From positions 1 through 34,391 of the forward strand of contig DYOB01000018.1 in NCBI GenBank assembly GCA_020720765.1: a stretch of 34,391 nt of DNA. The letters are read 5' to 3'. The translations under genes were made by a program, and so were the position numbers. This document shows positions 17,431 to 24,677 of this stretch, one piece after another (the stretch's first letter is position 1; the number at the start of each line of letters is the position of its first letter). The stretch is from Borreliella garinii (GTDB lineage Bacteria > Spirochaetota > Spirochaetia > JABEVK01). The notes beneath the pieces are model-generated. The model did not search any database and was not told the DNA's origin. It saw nothing but the letters and a program-made list of their open reading frames with translations.

Positions 17431-18188
17431 TGCGCTACGAGTTTCTTGGAACAGGAACTTCGACGGGTGTTCCCGTCGTGGGGTGTAACTGCGCTGTCTG
17501 TACCTCTATGGACCCGCGTGACTATCGCCTGCGTTCCTCCCTCTTAGTTGAATGGGACGGGTTAAAAATTCTTATTGATGCCGGGCCTGATTTCCGTGGC
17601 CAGGCGCTTAGGGCCGGATTAAAAAAGGTCGACCACCTTCTGATAACACATTCCCATGCGGATCACGTGAATGGCCTTGATGATTTAAGGCCCATTTCCT
17701 TTCTCAATCCCATTCCTGTGTGGACCGGGACTGCTACTCTTTCGGCTTTAGGATCGAGGTTTTCCTACATGTTTGGAAAAAATACTGGACCGAGTTCGCG
17801 GCCCGAATTCAGGTTTCAGGAGATAACCGGACCGATTCATCTGGGTGAAGGTAAAACTGTAATTCCTATAGTTATCCACCACGGCCCACAGGATATCTTC
17901 GGCTTCCGGCTTGGCGACTTGGCCTACCTCACAGACTGTTCCGGCATTCCCGGGGAAAGCATGAAGCTCTTAGAGGGCGTTAAGCATATAATCGTGGGGG
18001 CCTTAAGACCTAAACCCCATCCTACGCATTTTTCTTTTACACAGGCTATTGAAGCCGTTCGACCTTTAGGGGCGGAAAAAGTTTGGTTGACACACCTCTC
18101 GCACGAGGTATCCCACACCCAAACAGAAACCCTGCTTCCCGAGGGATTTTGCGCCGCCTGGGACGGCTTATCCGTCCAGATTCCATAG
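17430..18188 (+). CDS. Metallo-beta-lactamase fold hydrolase, PhnP-like
   Basis: Landmarks of the PhnP-type branch are LGTGTSTGVPVVGC, the zinc-binding CNCAVC cluster (about 20-25), LRSSLLVEWDG, the metal motif THSHADHVNG (about 70-79), an HHG turn, the LTDCSG metal-bridging Asp, and LTHLSHEV with the last His. PhnP itself is a cyclic phosphodiesterase acting on ribosyl 1,2-cyclic phosphate. No other phosphonate (phn) genes are present, so the substrate is open. The 252 residues match the family. ATG 17430 overlaps the preceding stop by one base, so translation is probably coupled. IS copy B begins 26 nt after the stop without harming the gene. Confidence 0.9.
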   Translation: MRYEFLGTGTSTGVPVVGCNCAVCTSMDPRDYRLRSSLLVEWDGLKILIDAGPDFRGQALRAGLKKVDHLLITHSHADHVNGLDDLRPISFLNPIPVWTGTATLSALGSRFSYMFGKNTGPSSRPEFRFQEITGPIHLGEGKTVIPIVIHHGPQDIFGFRLGDLAYLTDCSGIPGESMKLLEGVKHIIVGALRPKPHPTHFSFTQAIEAVRPLGAEKVWLTHLSHEVSHTQTETLLPEGFCAAWDGLSVQIP

Positions 18189-18214
18189 AAGAAACCCAAC
18201 CAGTCGTTCCTTAG

Positions 18215-18765
18215 GAGCCTGTCGCGCTTGAGATTTTGACACAGGACCGGGGAGCCGGGATGCACAGGGCGCCGAAGACTGAGGGCCATAGCTGGGCTCT
18301 GGCCCGATGGATAAGGTGTTCTGGGCGCCCGAAAACCCAGAACTCCTTTTATGATTCCAAAGACCGGTTCGACGGTAGTCTTGCGTTTCTTATACAACTC
18401 CTTGGCCCTGTCCGTCTCCATTGCTTCTTTCATTTCTACGACCCACTTCTTGCGGTGTTTTTTTGGCGGTTTGAGCTGGGTGTGGGAGTGTGGACGGAAG
18501 TCAAATTTCCTTTGATGCCGTGCTGATTCAGAGGGGACAGATACAAGAACTTCCACACCTTGGGTCAACTGTTCGTCTTTTCCTTCTTCTTTTGAATCGG
18601 CGTCCTTGGCTTTCTGCAGCAATTCAGCGACTTTCTCTGAAAGTTCCTTCTCCAATTCCACCGCCCGGTCGTTGCGAATACTTTTGTATCGTGTCGCCAT
18701 GGGCAACAAAGTATCACACAGTTCAACCTCAAGTAAATTCCTGCGGTCTCAAGTGCAACAGGCTC
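18215..18765 (-). mobile_element. IS1182-like element copy B, 551 bp deletion derivative
   Basis: Both ends are visible. The terminal inverted repeats (GAGCCTGTYGCRCTTGAGA, 19 bp) start at 18215 and end at 18765. They are flanked by a perfect 4-bp duplication, TTAG at 18211-18214 and 18766-18769. Transposase orientation is minus. Against copies A and C it has two internal deletions: one right after MATRYKS, joining the extreme N-terminus to the C-terminal third, and one after GIIKGVLGF, joining coding sequence to the noncoding tail. At 551 bp it is MITE-like and depends on a transposase made elsewhere. The insertion falls exactly behind the bpt coding region, so the stop codon TAA is inside the duplicated TTAG/CTAA. 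Confidence 0.88.
18333..18700 (-). pseudogene. Transposase remnant of IS copy B
   Basis: From ATG 18700 the frame reads MATRYKSI, then jumps to RNDRAVELEKELSEKVAELL, a linker rich in Asp, Glu and Lys, then FDFRPHSHTQ, then WVVEMKEAMETDRAKELYKK, then RKTTVEPVFGIIKG. This is the start plus the C-terminal third of an IS1182-type DDE transposase. The final catalytic Glu (TTVEPVF) is kept; the two Asp are in the lost segment. The true C-terminal motif kept by copy A (AYNLKR) is missing. The frame stays open through the tail into the neighbouring gene by chance. Confidence 0.75.
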
Positions 18766-19467
18766 TTAGGTTAGATTTGAGTCACGGTGCCATTTTCCAG
18801 TGTGCCAATCCATGATCTCGTGAGGGTGGAAATTCCCCTTGTAGGCCATGGATGGATTGCTTTTTACGAGGAACCCGAGGTGGTAATGGGTTAAACCTCG
18901 GGCTACGGCTTCTTTGCATTCAGCGAAGACCGAAAAGATTCCCAGGCTATAGTCCTGGAATTCCCGGGAATAAATAAAATAGACCGAACTCATGGCTGAT
19001 TCGCTATAGTCGAGAAAACCCGCTCCTGCAAGTTTTCCATCGATGTAATATTCAGAGCGTAAGGCTGGAGCCCCGTTGAACCTGAAACTTTCGTTGAAAT
19101 CCTCCAGCTCTACCGGTTCTCGGCCAAACCGGAAGTAACTATGTTCGTTATAGAGATGAAAGACGGATTCAGAAGGCGGTTCTTCTGTGAAAAATACCTG
19201 GGTTTTCAAGTTTTTATGGAAAACACGCCTTTGACTTTTTGTGGGTTTAAGCTCGCGCGCCAGAATCCGGATAGGTCGGCATTCGAAACACACTTCGCAG
19301 TTAGGACGAAAAAAATTTCGGCCGAAGCGCCTCCAACCCGAACTGAGAAAAAATCCCCACTCTGAAGGGGTGAGATTTCCCGAGAAAAAAGTATTTTGGA
19401 TAAAAGTCCTCCCTGGCAAATAGGGGCACGGGGAATCATTCCTGAATATTTCTGTGTATTTATTCAT
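18766..19467 (-). CDS. bpt: Aspartate/glutamate leucyltransferase (bacterial ATE family)
   Basis: The enzyme transfers Leu (or Arg in relatives) from aminoacyl-tRNA to the N-terminus of proteins, which marks them for Clp degradation (N-degron pathway). The N-terminal domain has DSPCPYLPGRTF (about 11-22), then CEVCFECRPIR (58-68), the conserved Cys set. The C-terminal GNAT-like domain has the family end SLGIFSVFAE, then HYHLGFLVKSNPSMAYKGNF, then a Trp-rich tail. The 233-residue length is normal. The stop codon TAA (18768-18766) lies within the TTAG duplication of IS copy B, so the coding frame was not damaged. The gene is divergent from fabH. TAGATT ends 6 nt before the ATG and there is no SD. 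Confidence 0.93.
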   Translation of the reverse strand: MNKYTEIFRNDSPCPYLPGRTFIQNTFFSGNLTPSEWGFFLSSGWRRFGRNFFRPNCEVCFECRPIRILARELKPTKSQRRVFHKNLKTQVFFTEEPPSESVFHLYNEHSYFRFGREPVELEDFNESFRFNGAPALRSEYYIDGKLAGAGFLDYSESAMSSVYFIYSREFQDYSLGIFSVFAECKEAVARGLTHYHLGFLVKSNPSMAYKGNFHPHEIMDWHTGKWHRDSNLT

Positions 19468-19473
19468 AATAAA

Positions 19474-19479
19474 AATCTA
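19474..19479 (-). promoter_or_regulatory. Candidate -10 box of bpt
   Basis: On the minus strand TAGATT ends 6 nt before the bpt ATG (19467). It overlaps TATAGA, which is another possible register. The -35 is unclear. Confidence 0.3.
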
Positions 19480-19491
19480 TACCATAACGTC

Positions 19492-19519
19492 TTGACCATG
19501 AAAGCACATTGATTAGAAT
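19492..19519 (+). promoter_or_regulatory. fabH promoter, predicted leaderless
   Basis: TTGACC (19492-19497), a 16-nt spacer and TAGAAT (19514-19519) form the clearest sigma70 promoter here. The predicted start of transcription, about 19526, is next to GTG 19527. The -10 overlaps sequence that would be coding if the upstream TTG (19509) were the start. Confidence 0.65.
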
Positions 19520-19526
19520 AAGTACA

Positions 19527-20504
19527 GTGGAACCTAAAATTCTTTCTACCGGCTGGTACCTTCCAAACCGAGTGGTGACAAACGAAGAGCTTTCTCGGAC
19601 TGTAGATACCAACGATGAATGGATCTTTACCCATACAGGAATTCGCGAAAGGCACATCGCAGCAGACGAGGAAGCTGCGTCGGATCTCGGTGCTTTTGCC
19701 CTTCAGGACGCTTTAGAACGGGCAGGAATTCAAGCACAAGACCTCGATTTGATTATCGTGGCCACCTCAACACCTGATTATCTGAGTTTTCCTTCTACGG
19801 CCAGTTTGATTCAAGATAGGGTGGGTGCCACGCGGGCTGGAGCTTTCGACATCAGTGTTGCTTGTTCTGGATTTACCTACGCCGTAGAGTTAGCCAGGGC
19901 GCATGTGCTTACCGGCGCAGGGCGCTACGTTGCTGTTATTGCGGCGGAGGTTTTCTCCAGGATTTTAAACTGGACCGACCGTAACACCTGCGTCCTTTTC
20001 GGGGACGGAGGCGGAGCGGTTATTATCGGGCCTTCAGAAAGTGGTCAAGGTATTCTGGGATCGATCCTGCGTTCTGAAGGCCAGGGGGCTCATGCGCTTG
20101 AACGCCCCGGCGGCGGATCGAGGTCCCCACTTCAGGTTGGCGAAGGACCCGAACATTTGTGGATGACCATGGACGGTAGAAGGGTTTATAATTTCGCAGT
20201 CAGGGTCTTAAAAGACACAATAGAAGAAATTCTTTTAAAATTCGGTAAAAAATTAGCGGAAGTCAGGTGGATCGTGCCCCATCAGGCAAATAAACGTATA
20301 ACTGAAGGTTGTGCCAAGCGCATGGGAATCGAGGATTCCCGGTTCTTTATGAATATTGACAGGTTTGCAAATACTTCAGCCGCAAGTATCCCTATAGCTT
20401 TAGCCGATATGGATCGTAAAGGTCTTTTAGTGCGAGGCGATCTCCTGGTCTTTATCGGTTTTGGTGCAGGGCTCGCCTACGCTGCGAATCTTATTTATTG
20501 GTGA
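19527..20504 (+). CDS. fabH: 3-oxoacyl-ACP synthase III (FabH)
   Basis: FabH condenses acetyl-CoA (or a branched acyl-CoA) with malonyl-ACP to start fatty acid synthesis. The catalytic triad is complete: Cys113 in SVACSGFTY, His252 in PHQANKR and Asn282 in DRFANTSAASIP. The start EPKILSTGWYLPNRVVTNEEL aligns residue for residue with the E. coli start when GTG 19527 is used. A TTG 18 nt upstream would add six residues and lie inside the promoter. The 325-residue length is normal. It is not in a fab/plsX/acpP cluster. Ser-Ala-Ala-Ser after Asn282 and the glycine-rich GFGAGLAYA end are typical. It lies upstream of the partner-switching operon on the same strand. Confidence 0.96.
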   Translation: MEPKILSTGWYLPNRVVTNEELSRTVDTNDEWIFTHTGIRERHIAADEEAASDLGAFALQDALERAGIQAQDLDLIIVATSTPDYLSFPSTASLIQDRVGATRAGAFDISVACSGFTYAVELARAHVLTGAGRYVAVIAAEVFSRILNWTDRNTCVLFGDGGGAVIIGPSESGQGILGSILRSEGQGAHALERPGGGSRSPLQVGEGPEHLWMTMDGRRVYNFAVRVLKDTIEEILLKFGKKLAEVRWIVPHQANKRITEGCAKRMGIEDSRFFMNIDRFANTSAASIPIALADMDRKGLLVRGDLLVFIGFGAGLAYAANLIYW

Positions 20505-20521
20505 TTTCTATAAAAAATCAC
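20501..20521 (+). other. Weak hairpin overlapping the fabH stop
   Basis: GTGATTT (20501-20507) pairs with AAATCAC (20515-20521) around a 7-nt loop. It is AT-rich with no T-run after it on this strand, so it is at best a weak terminator before the promoter at 20522. Confidence 0.2.
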
Positions 20522-20550
20522 TTGCTATATTCCATTTTCTGCTTTACTAT
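20522..20550 (+). promoter_or_regulatory. Promoter of the partner-switching operon
   Basis: TTGCTA (20522-20527), a 17-nt spacer and TACTAT (20545-20550) make a good sigma70-type promoter. The predicted transcription start near 20557 leaves a 23-nt leader holding the SD GGTAGG for the ATG at 20580. Confidence 0.65.
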
Positions 20551-20579
20551 GAGGTATAACGGTAAAAAAAGGTAGGAAA

Positions 20580-21050
20580 ATGGCAAAGAAACCTGATGGT
20601 TATATAGAGTTAAAGTTCGGACCTCGTTGGAGGTACATTGCGCCGGCGCGCGGGTTTATTCAGAGTTTCGTCGCTATTGCGATAGAAGATCAAAATAAGG
20701 CCGACGGTATAGCCATGGCAGCTTCGGAACTTCTTGAAAATGCTGTGAAATACTCGGCCGGTGAAGAAACAATTATTATAGTTCAGGCTTATCCTGATCA
20801 GAATCTTATCAGTTGTTCCGTCACCAACCAAGGTACAGCAGAATCCGCCAAGGAACTCCAGGGTCTTTATAAAAGAATAATGTCAGGTGACGCTCTAGAA
20901 GCTTATATCTCTCAAATGCGCGAAGCAGCAGTTCGTCAGGATGGAAAAAGTCAGCTCGGGTTAGCTCGTATTCGGTACGAGGTCGGAGCAAATATTAAGC
21001 TGGAGGTATCTCCAGATTATAAGATTACCATCACTATTGAAGTACACTAA
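20580..21050 (+). CDS. RsbW/SpoIIAB-like GHKL ATPase-fold protein (possible anti-sigma or switch kinase)
   Basis: This 156-residue protein has the single-domain GHKL shape of anti-sigma kinases. The N box is clear: MAASELLENAVKYS (46-59) with Glu50, Glu53 and Asn54. The G1 box, usually DxGxG, reads TNQGTAE (82-88), so the Asp is replaced by Asn83 and the second Gly is absent. A G2-like GKSQLGLARI follows at 122-131. ATP may be bound poorly or differently; the protein could be a pure binding switch. A STAS gene follows 17 nt later, and a PP2C phosphatase closes the operon, as in Rsb modules. No sigma factor gene is in the window, so the final target is unknown. It has its own promoter and an SD. 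Confidence 0.8.
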   Translation: MAKKPDGYIELKFGPRWRYIAPARGFIQSFVAIAIEDQNKADGIAMAASELLENAVKYSAGEETIIIVQAYPDQNLISCSVTNQGTAESAKELQGLYKRIMSGDALEAYISQMREAAVRQDGKSQLGLARIRYEVGANIKLEVSPDYKITITIEVH

Positions 21051-21067
21051 GGTTAAAGGAAGGTATC

Positions 21068-21454
21068 ATGGCCAATAATAAACTGGGGATTGAATCTGTT
21101 GCTCAGGAAAAGATAAAAATTGAAGTTATTGATGTAGGACCCGGTATCGGGGTAAATTTTGTTGGTGATATCGACATGGAAGATCCTAGTATCATCTTGG
21201 ACCCTGTTTTTGAGAAGATTCATTTAGGGGTTGTTGCTAATAAAATTCCCGATGTTTACGCTGATTTCAAGGGACTCAATTTTCTTAACTCTTCCGGTAT
21301 TAAGGCTGTAGCCAAGTGGATTATGAAACTTGCCATGCTTCCTCCGGATAAAAAATACAATATCCGAATTCAGCACAATAAAGCGATCACATGGCAGGTG
21401 ACGAGCCTTCCCACTTTGACCTTCCTAGTACCGGGAGCCGTCAAGATCGAATGA
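21068..21454 (+). CDS. STAS-domain protein (anti-anti-sigma-like antagonist)
   Basis: The 128-residue product has the STAS layout: an N-terminal strand pair, a helix, then GLNFLNSSGIKAVAKWI (69-85). That matches the phospho-Ser loop DSSGL of SpoIIAA/RsbV with Asn in place of Asp. Ser75 aligns with the phosphorylated serine. The strands before it are longer than in RsbV. It is presumably phosphorylated by a GHKL kinase and dephosphorylated by the PP2C protein at the operon end; both steps are inferred. The SD AGGAAGG is strong. The stop forms an ATGA overlap with the next gene, so STAS and MCP-like proteins should be made together. Confidence 0.8.
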   Translation: MANNKLGIESVAQEKIKIEVIDVGPGIGVNFVGDIDMEDPSIILDPVFEKIHLGVVANKIPDVYADFKGLNFLNSSGIKAVAKWIMKLAMLPPDKKYNIRIQHNKAITWQVTSLPTLTFLVPGAVKIE

Positions 21455-22509
21455 GTTTAGAACGGAGATGGGTTCTCCGGCTCGCACTTAGTTTTTTCCT
21501 CGTTGGGATTTGGGGATTCCTACTTCTTTGGCAAGGCCCTATGCTCCTTCGTGGGGTCATTGCCGTAGCGACAGGGTTCACACAGCTCCTTCTTATCTTT
21601 TTTGATCGAATGAAAGTTGTCATTAAGGCGCCCGAACCTCTGACTATGCTCGAATCTCCCGAGGTACTGACAGCACGGCTTGAAGAAACTGTAAAACCTG
21701 AGAATTATCCAAAACTGACCGAGATGGTGGAAGAACTCAGGAACGCTGTTTTAGACCTTTCAAACGATGTTCAGGAAAAGGCTCTTACGAAGGATTCATT
21801 CCAAGGTATCCATGATTTCGTCGAGAGTTCCCAATTTATCAACGAAAACGTGTACCGTGCGTATGAAATTTCGGATAATTTGGCAAATACTGCGAAGCAA
21901 GCCTTTGAACTCAGTGAAAACGTTCAGACTGGTGTGAAAATTGTTACAGAGTCACTTTCTGAAAGTCTAAAATTCACCGAGCTCCTTTTTTCCCAATCAA
22001 AAAAAATATCCAAGATATTAACAATTATGAGCGATATTTCTGAAAAAATTCACGTTTTATCCATTAATGCCTCCATTGTTTCAGCTCGAGCTGGTGTGAG
22101 CGGGAAGGGATTTGAGGTGGTGGCCAAAGAAATCCGAAACCTTGCCAAGGAAACCGAAAATAGTTTGTCGGATATAGAAAATGTGATTGCAGAAGTTCAG
22201 CTTACGATACAGAATGTAATAGAGAAGGTTGAGGTTGCTCATAAAGAAGCCGAAACTGAAAAGGGTTCTCTTCTTTCTGTCGCCGGTTCGCTCCAAGGTG
22301 TTATACTTGCTGTTGAAATCATCAGGGCCGTTAGCGGGGTGGCTAAAGAGCGAGGGGAAACCCAAACAGATCAAATCAACCGATCCTTGGATACAGCGAC
22401 CAAGAACCGGAAGAATGAGGTTCTCGATGAAGTGGCAACGTCCTTCTCCGAGATCGGTTTACGGGTGGAGGATTTGATTCAAATGCTTCATGCTTGTCAA
22501 GAGGAGTAA
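21451..22509 (+). CDS. Membrane-anchored MCP-like signalling protein with altered tip
   Basis: The start is ATG 21451 (ATGA overlap with the STAS stop), giving 352 residues. Two TM helices (about 7-25 and 31-50) form a hairpin with hardly any outside loop, so no ligand domain exists. There is no clear HAMP. A long coiled coil follows, with an MCP-like hairpin tip at about 190-230. The tip reads SINASIVSARAG, then SGKGFEVVAKEIRNLAKE, close to chemoreceptors. Residues used for CheA/CheW contact are changed: canonical QTN is K199-I200-H201, and the Glu residues of NAAIEAARAGE are V210 and V216. A role inside the partner-switching cascade fits better than chemotaxis, but this is inference. The next ATG lies 2 nt after the stop. 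Confidence 0.82.
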   Translation: MSLERRWVLRLALSFFLVGIWGFLLLWQGPMLLRGVIAVATGFTQLLLIFFDRMKVVIKAPEPLTMLESPEVLTARLEETVKPENYPKLTEMVEELRNAVLDLSNDVQEKALTKDSFQGIHDFVESSQFINENVYRAYEISDNLANTAKQAFELSENVQTGVKIVTESLSESLKFTELLFSQSKKISKILTIMSDISEKIHVLSINASIVSARAGVSGKGFEVVAKEIRNLAKETENSLSDIENVIAEVQLTIQNVIEKVEVAHKEAETEKGSLLSVAGSLQGVILAVEIIRAVSGVAKERGETQTDQINRSLDTATKNRKNEVLDEVATSFSEIGLRVEDLIQMLHACQEE

Positions 22510-22511
22510 GT

Positions 22512-24677
22512 ATGCTTGAAAATTTTATGTTGTTTTACCTGTTTTCATTTTTCCCCGTCATTGGGATAGGGGTCATCCTTTGGTTTGAGAGGATATCCAG
22601 GAGAGGGTCGGGTTCGCGCACTTTTTTCCTCTTCTTATCCCTGCTTTTGGTGACATTAACGGGTATTTTTCAGGCTTTTACCCAGAGCTTCAGGGAGTAT
22701 TTCCCTCCGACTTCTAACTTTCAGATCATAGCTCTGAGCGGTTTTTTTCTTTTTCTTGCTCAATTGACTCTTGAGTACGCCATCCACTCAAGGCGTATCC
22801 AAGAAAGTTTTCTCATGCCCGACTTTATCAAGGGACTTAGACCTTTGATTCTGATGATTATTGCGACTTTCATTGTGATCCTTGTGACTTTTATCTATAT
22901 GCCCTACCATGCGAAGCTCCTTGGTAATTCCATGGAGTCTTTCCTGGTTCCCGCTGGCCAGCGAAATAACCCGCTCGTTGTGTATTCGACGAATATCGGG
23001 TTCTTCAGTACTATTTACTTTCTCTTAATGCTCGTCATGACCTTCCAGGCGACGAATTCCATATTTAAGTTGCAGGAAGGGGTTATTCGTTCCAGATCTT
23101 ACCCCTTTTTCTTCCAGTTTCTTATCTTGGTTTTCTTCGGAATTTTTCTTTTCGGCTCGAAAGGAACTATCGATGGCGTTGCTCCGCTGTTTTATTTCAT
23201 TGTTTCCATCCTCTTTTTTATGATCCGTATGGTCGAGGAATTCTTCTTCTGGTCCATGTACAACCTGAGGAGCGACAGGGTGAGGATCGAACAGCGGCAG
23301 CATGATTTGAACCTCCTTATCCGCAGGGTTATCTCGAGTCCGGATGAGGAAGATATTAAAATCGTGCAGGAGACCATTGAGAATGCCCTGTCCAAGGCTA
23401 AGGGCAGGATGGTGGTACACGAATATAATATCACTGGCTTCCTCGCTTTCCGCGTCCATGGGAATGTTCTGAAGATGGATAGTCCCGATCTGCTTTTCGG
23501 CTACTGTACTCCACTTGTGGACAATAAAAACTTTAAATCCCTGGATAAAGCCAAACTCAATGATATGGTTATCCGCTCGACCTATGATTTGGAAGTTCTT
23601 CGTTCCACACCTATCGAAAATCTCAAAGATTTTGGTATGAAACTTCTTAAAAAAGCCATGATGGAAAAGGATGCGGTCATACTTTCTGAATTGCCCGAGA
23701 ACTTCAGGGGATTACAGCGTCTTATCGGTGTATATCCCATTATGGACACGAACAACTTTGTCGGGGCCGCAGTTTTCTTCAAGGATAGTTTTTACCAGCT
23801 TTATCCTTTAGAGAAAGAAATTATCGGTGAGATGGTAGAAAACCTTGGTACGATATTTGCCCTGATGAATGGAAAAGAGATCCAAAGAGAACGGAATAGA
23901 CTCCAGGGTGAGATGAACACCGCACGTAACATTCAGACTTCTATTCTACCGAAGAAGCTTGCTATCAAGGGCTACCAAGTCGGCGCAAGCATGCAGACAG
24001 CTACCGAGGTAGGAGGAGACGTCTATGATCTGGTACCCCACTTGAAGGGGAACTACATCAGTATCGGTGACGTCAGCGGACACGGACTACCTGCCGGAAT
24101 GATGGCGACCATCGAAATGTCGGCATTCCACGGCGCTTTGGAGACAGCAAGGACCCTTGAAGTCGATCTATCGGTTGATAAAATTTATGACATTGTCAAC
24201 AGGGTTTTATGCGTGATCAACCGAGACCGAATAGGCAGTGATAAGTTTATGACCATGAACTATCTGTTTGAAAACGAAGGAAAGTTCATACACGCAGGTA
24301 CTCACGAGGTAGCACTTGTTTTCCGTCAAGCTACGGGTGAGATCGAGGAGCTGAGCAACTGTATTGATAAGACCGGTTTTCTCGGTATTTCCGAGTTTGT
24401 TGTGTCCACCCAGTCATTAGGCAAATTTGAACTTGGAAGCGGAGATATTCTCATTCTTTATACCGATGGTGTAATTGAGGCCAAGACGATAACGGGTGAA
24501 CAGTACGATATTCAGCATCTCAAGGCGATTGTAAAAGAAAACTACGCTCTGACGCCCGATGAAATCATCGTTAAAATAAGAGATGACCTGGAAAGGTGGG
24601 CCAAGGATGGTGATATCAAGAAAAATAACGGACACTTTGCCGACGACGTCACTCTTGTTGTTCTGAAGAGGGACTAA
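22512..24677 (+). CDS. 7TM-GAF-SpoIIE/PP2C-type serine phosphatase
   Basis: The SD GAGGAG sits just before ATG 22512; an earlier in-frame start overlaps the MCP-like gene. The 721-residue protein has seven hydrophobic helices in the first 260 residues (first at about 5-25, last near 240-260, VAPLFYFIVSILFF), then a coiled linker. A GAF-like domain follows at about 290-450, and the SpoIIE/RsbU PP2C core at about 480-721. Metal ligands are present: GGDVYD with Asp503, GDVSGHG, YTDGV-E and DDVTLVV. It should dephosphorylate the STAS partner in response to a membrane or cytoplasmic cue. The last 29 nt overlap the TPR gene on the opposite strand. No terminator is visible. Confidence 0.92.
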   Translation: MLENFMLFYLFSFFPVIGIGVILWFERISRRGSGSRTFFLFLSLLLVTLTGIFQAFTQSFREYFPPTSNFQIIALSGFFLFLAQLTLEYAIHSRRIQESFLMPDFIKGLRPLILMIIATFIVILVTFIYMPYHAKLLGNSMESFLVPAGQRNNPLVVYSTNIGFFSTIYFLLMLVMTFQATNSIFKLQEGVIRSRSYPFFFQFLILVFFGIFLFGSKGTIDGVAPLFYFIVSILFFMIRMVEEFFFWSMYNLRSDRVRIEQRQHDLNLLIRRVISSPDEEDIKIVQETIENALSKAKGRMVVHEYNITGFLAFRVHGNVLKMDSPDLLFGYCTPLVDNKNFKSLDKAKLNDMVIRSTYDLEVLRSTPIENLKDFGMKLLKKAMMEKDAVILSELPENFRGLQRLIGVYPIMDTNNFVGAAVFFKDSFYQLYPLEKEIIGEMVENLGTIFALMNGKEIQRERNRLQGEMNTARNIQTSILPKKLAIKGYQVGASMQTATEVGGDVYDLVPHLKGNYISIGDVSGHGLPAGMMATIEMSAFHGALETARTLEVDLSVDKIYDIVNRVLCVINRDRIGSDKFMTMNYLFENEGKFIHAGTHEVALVFRQATGEIEELSNCIDKTGFLGISEFVVSTQSLGKFELGSGDILILYTDGVIEAKTITGEQYDIQHLKAIVKENYALTPDEIIVKIRDDLERWAKDGDIKKNNGHFADDVTLVVLKRD

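Noticed and set aside
17924-18709. Long minus-strand open frame spanning IS copy B and the end of the PhnP-like gene
   Set aside because: Only the part to about 18333 is transposase; the rest is IS noncoding tail and antisense of the PhnP-like gene, open by chance.
20501-20521. Hairpin at the fabH stop as an intrinsic terminator
   Set aside because: AT-rich 7-bp stem with no T-run; listed only as a weak structure.
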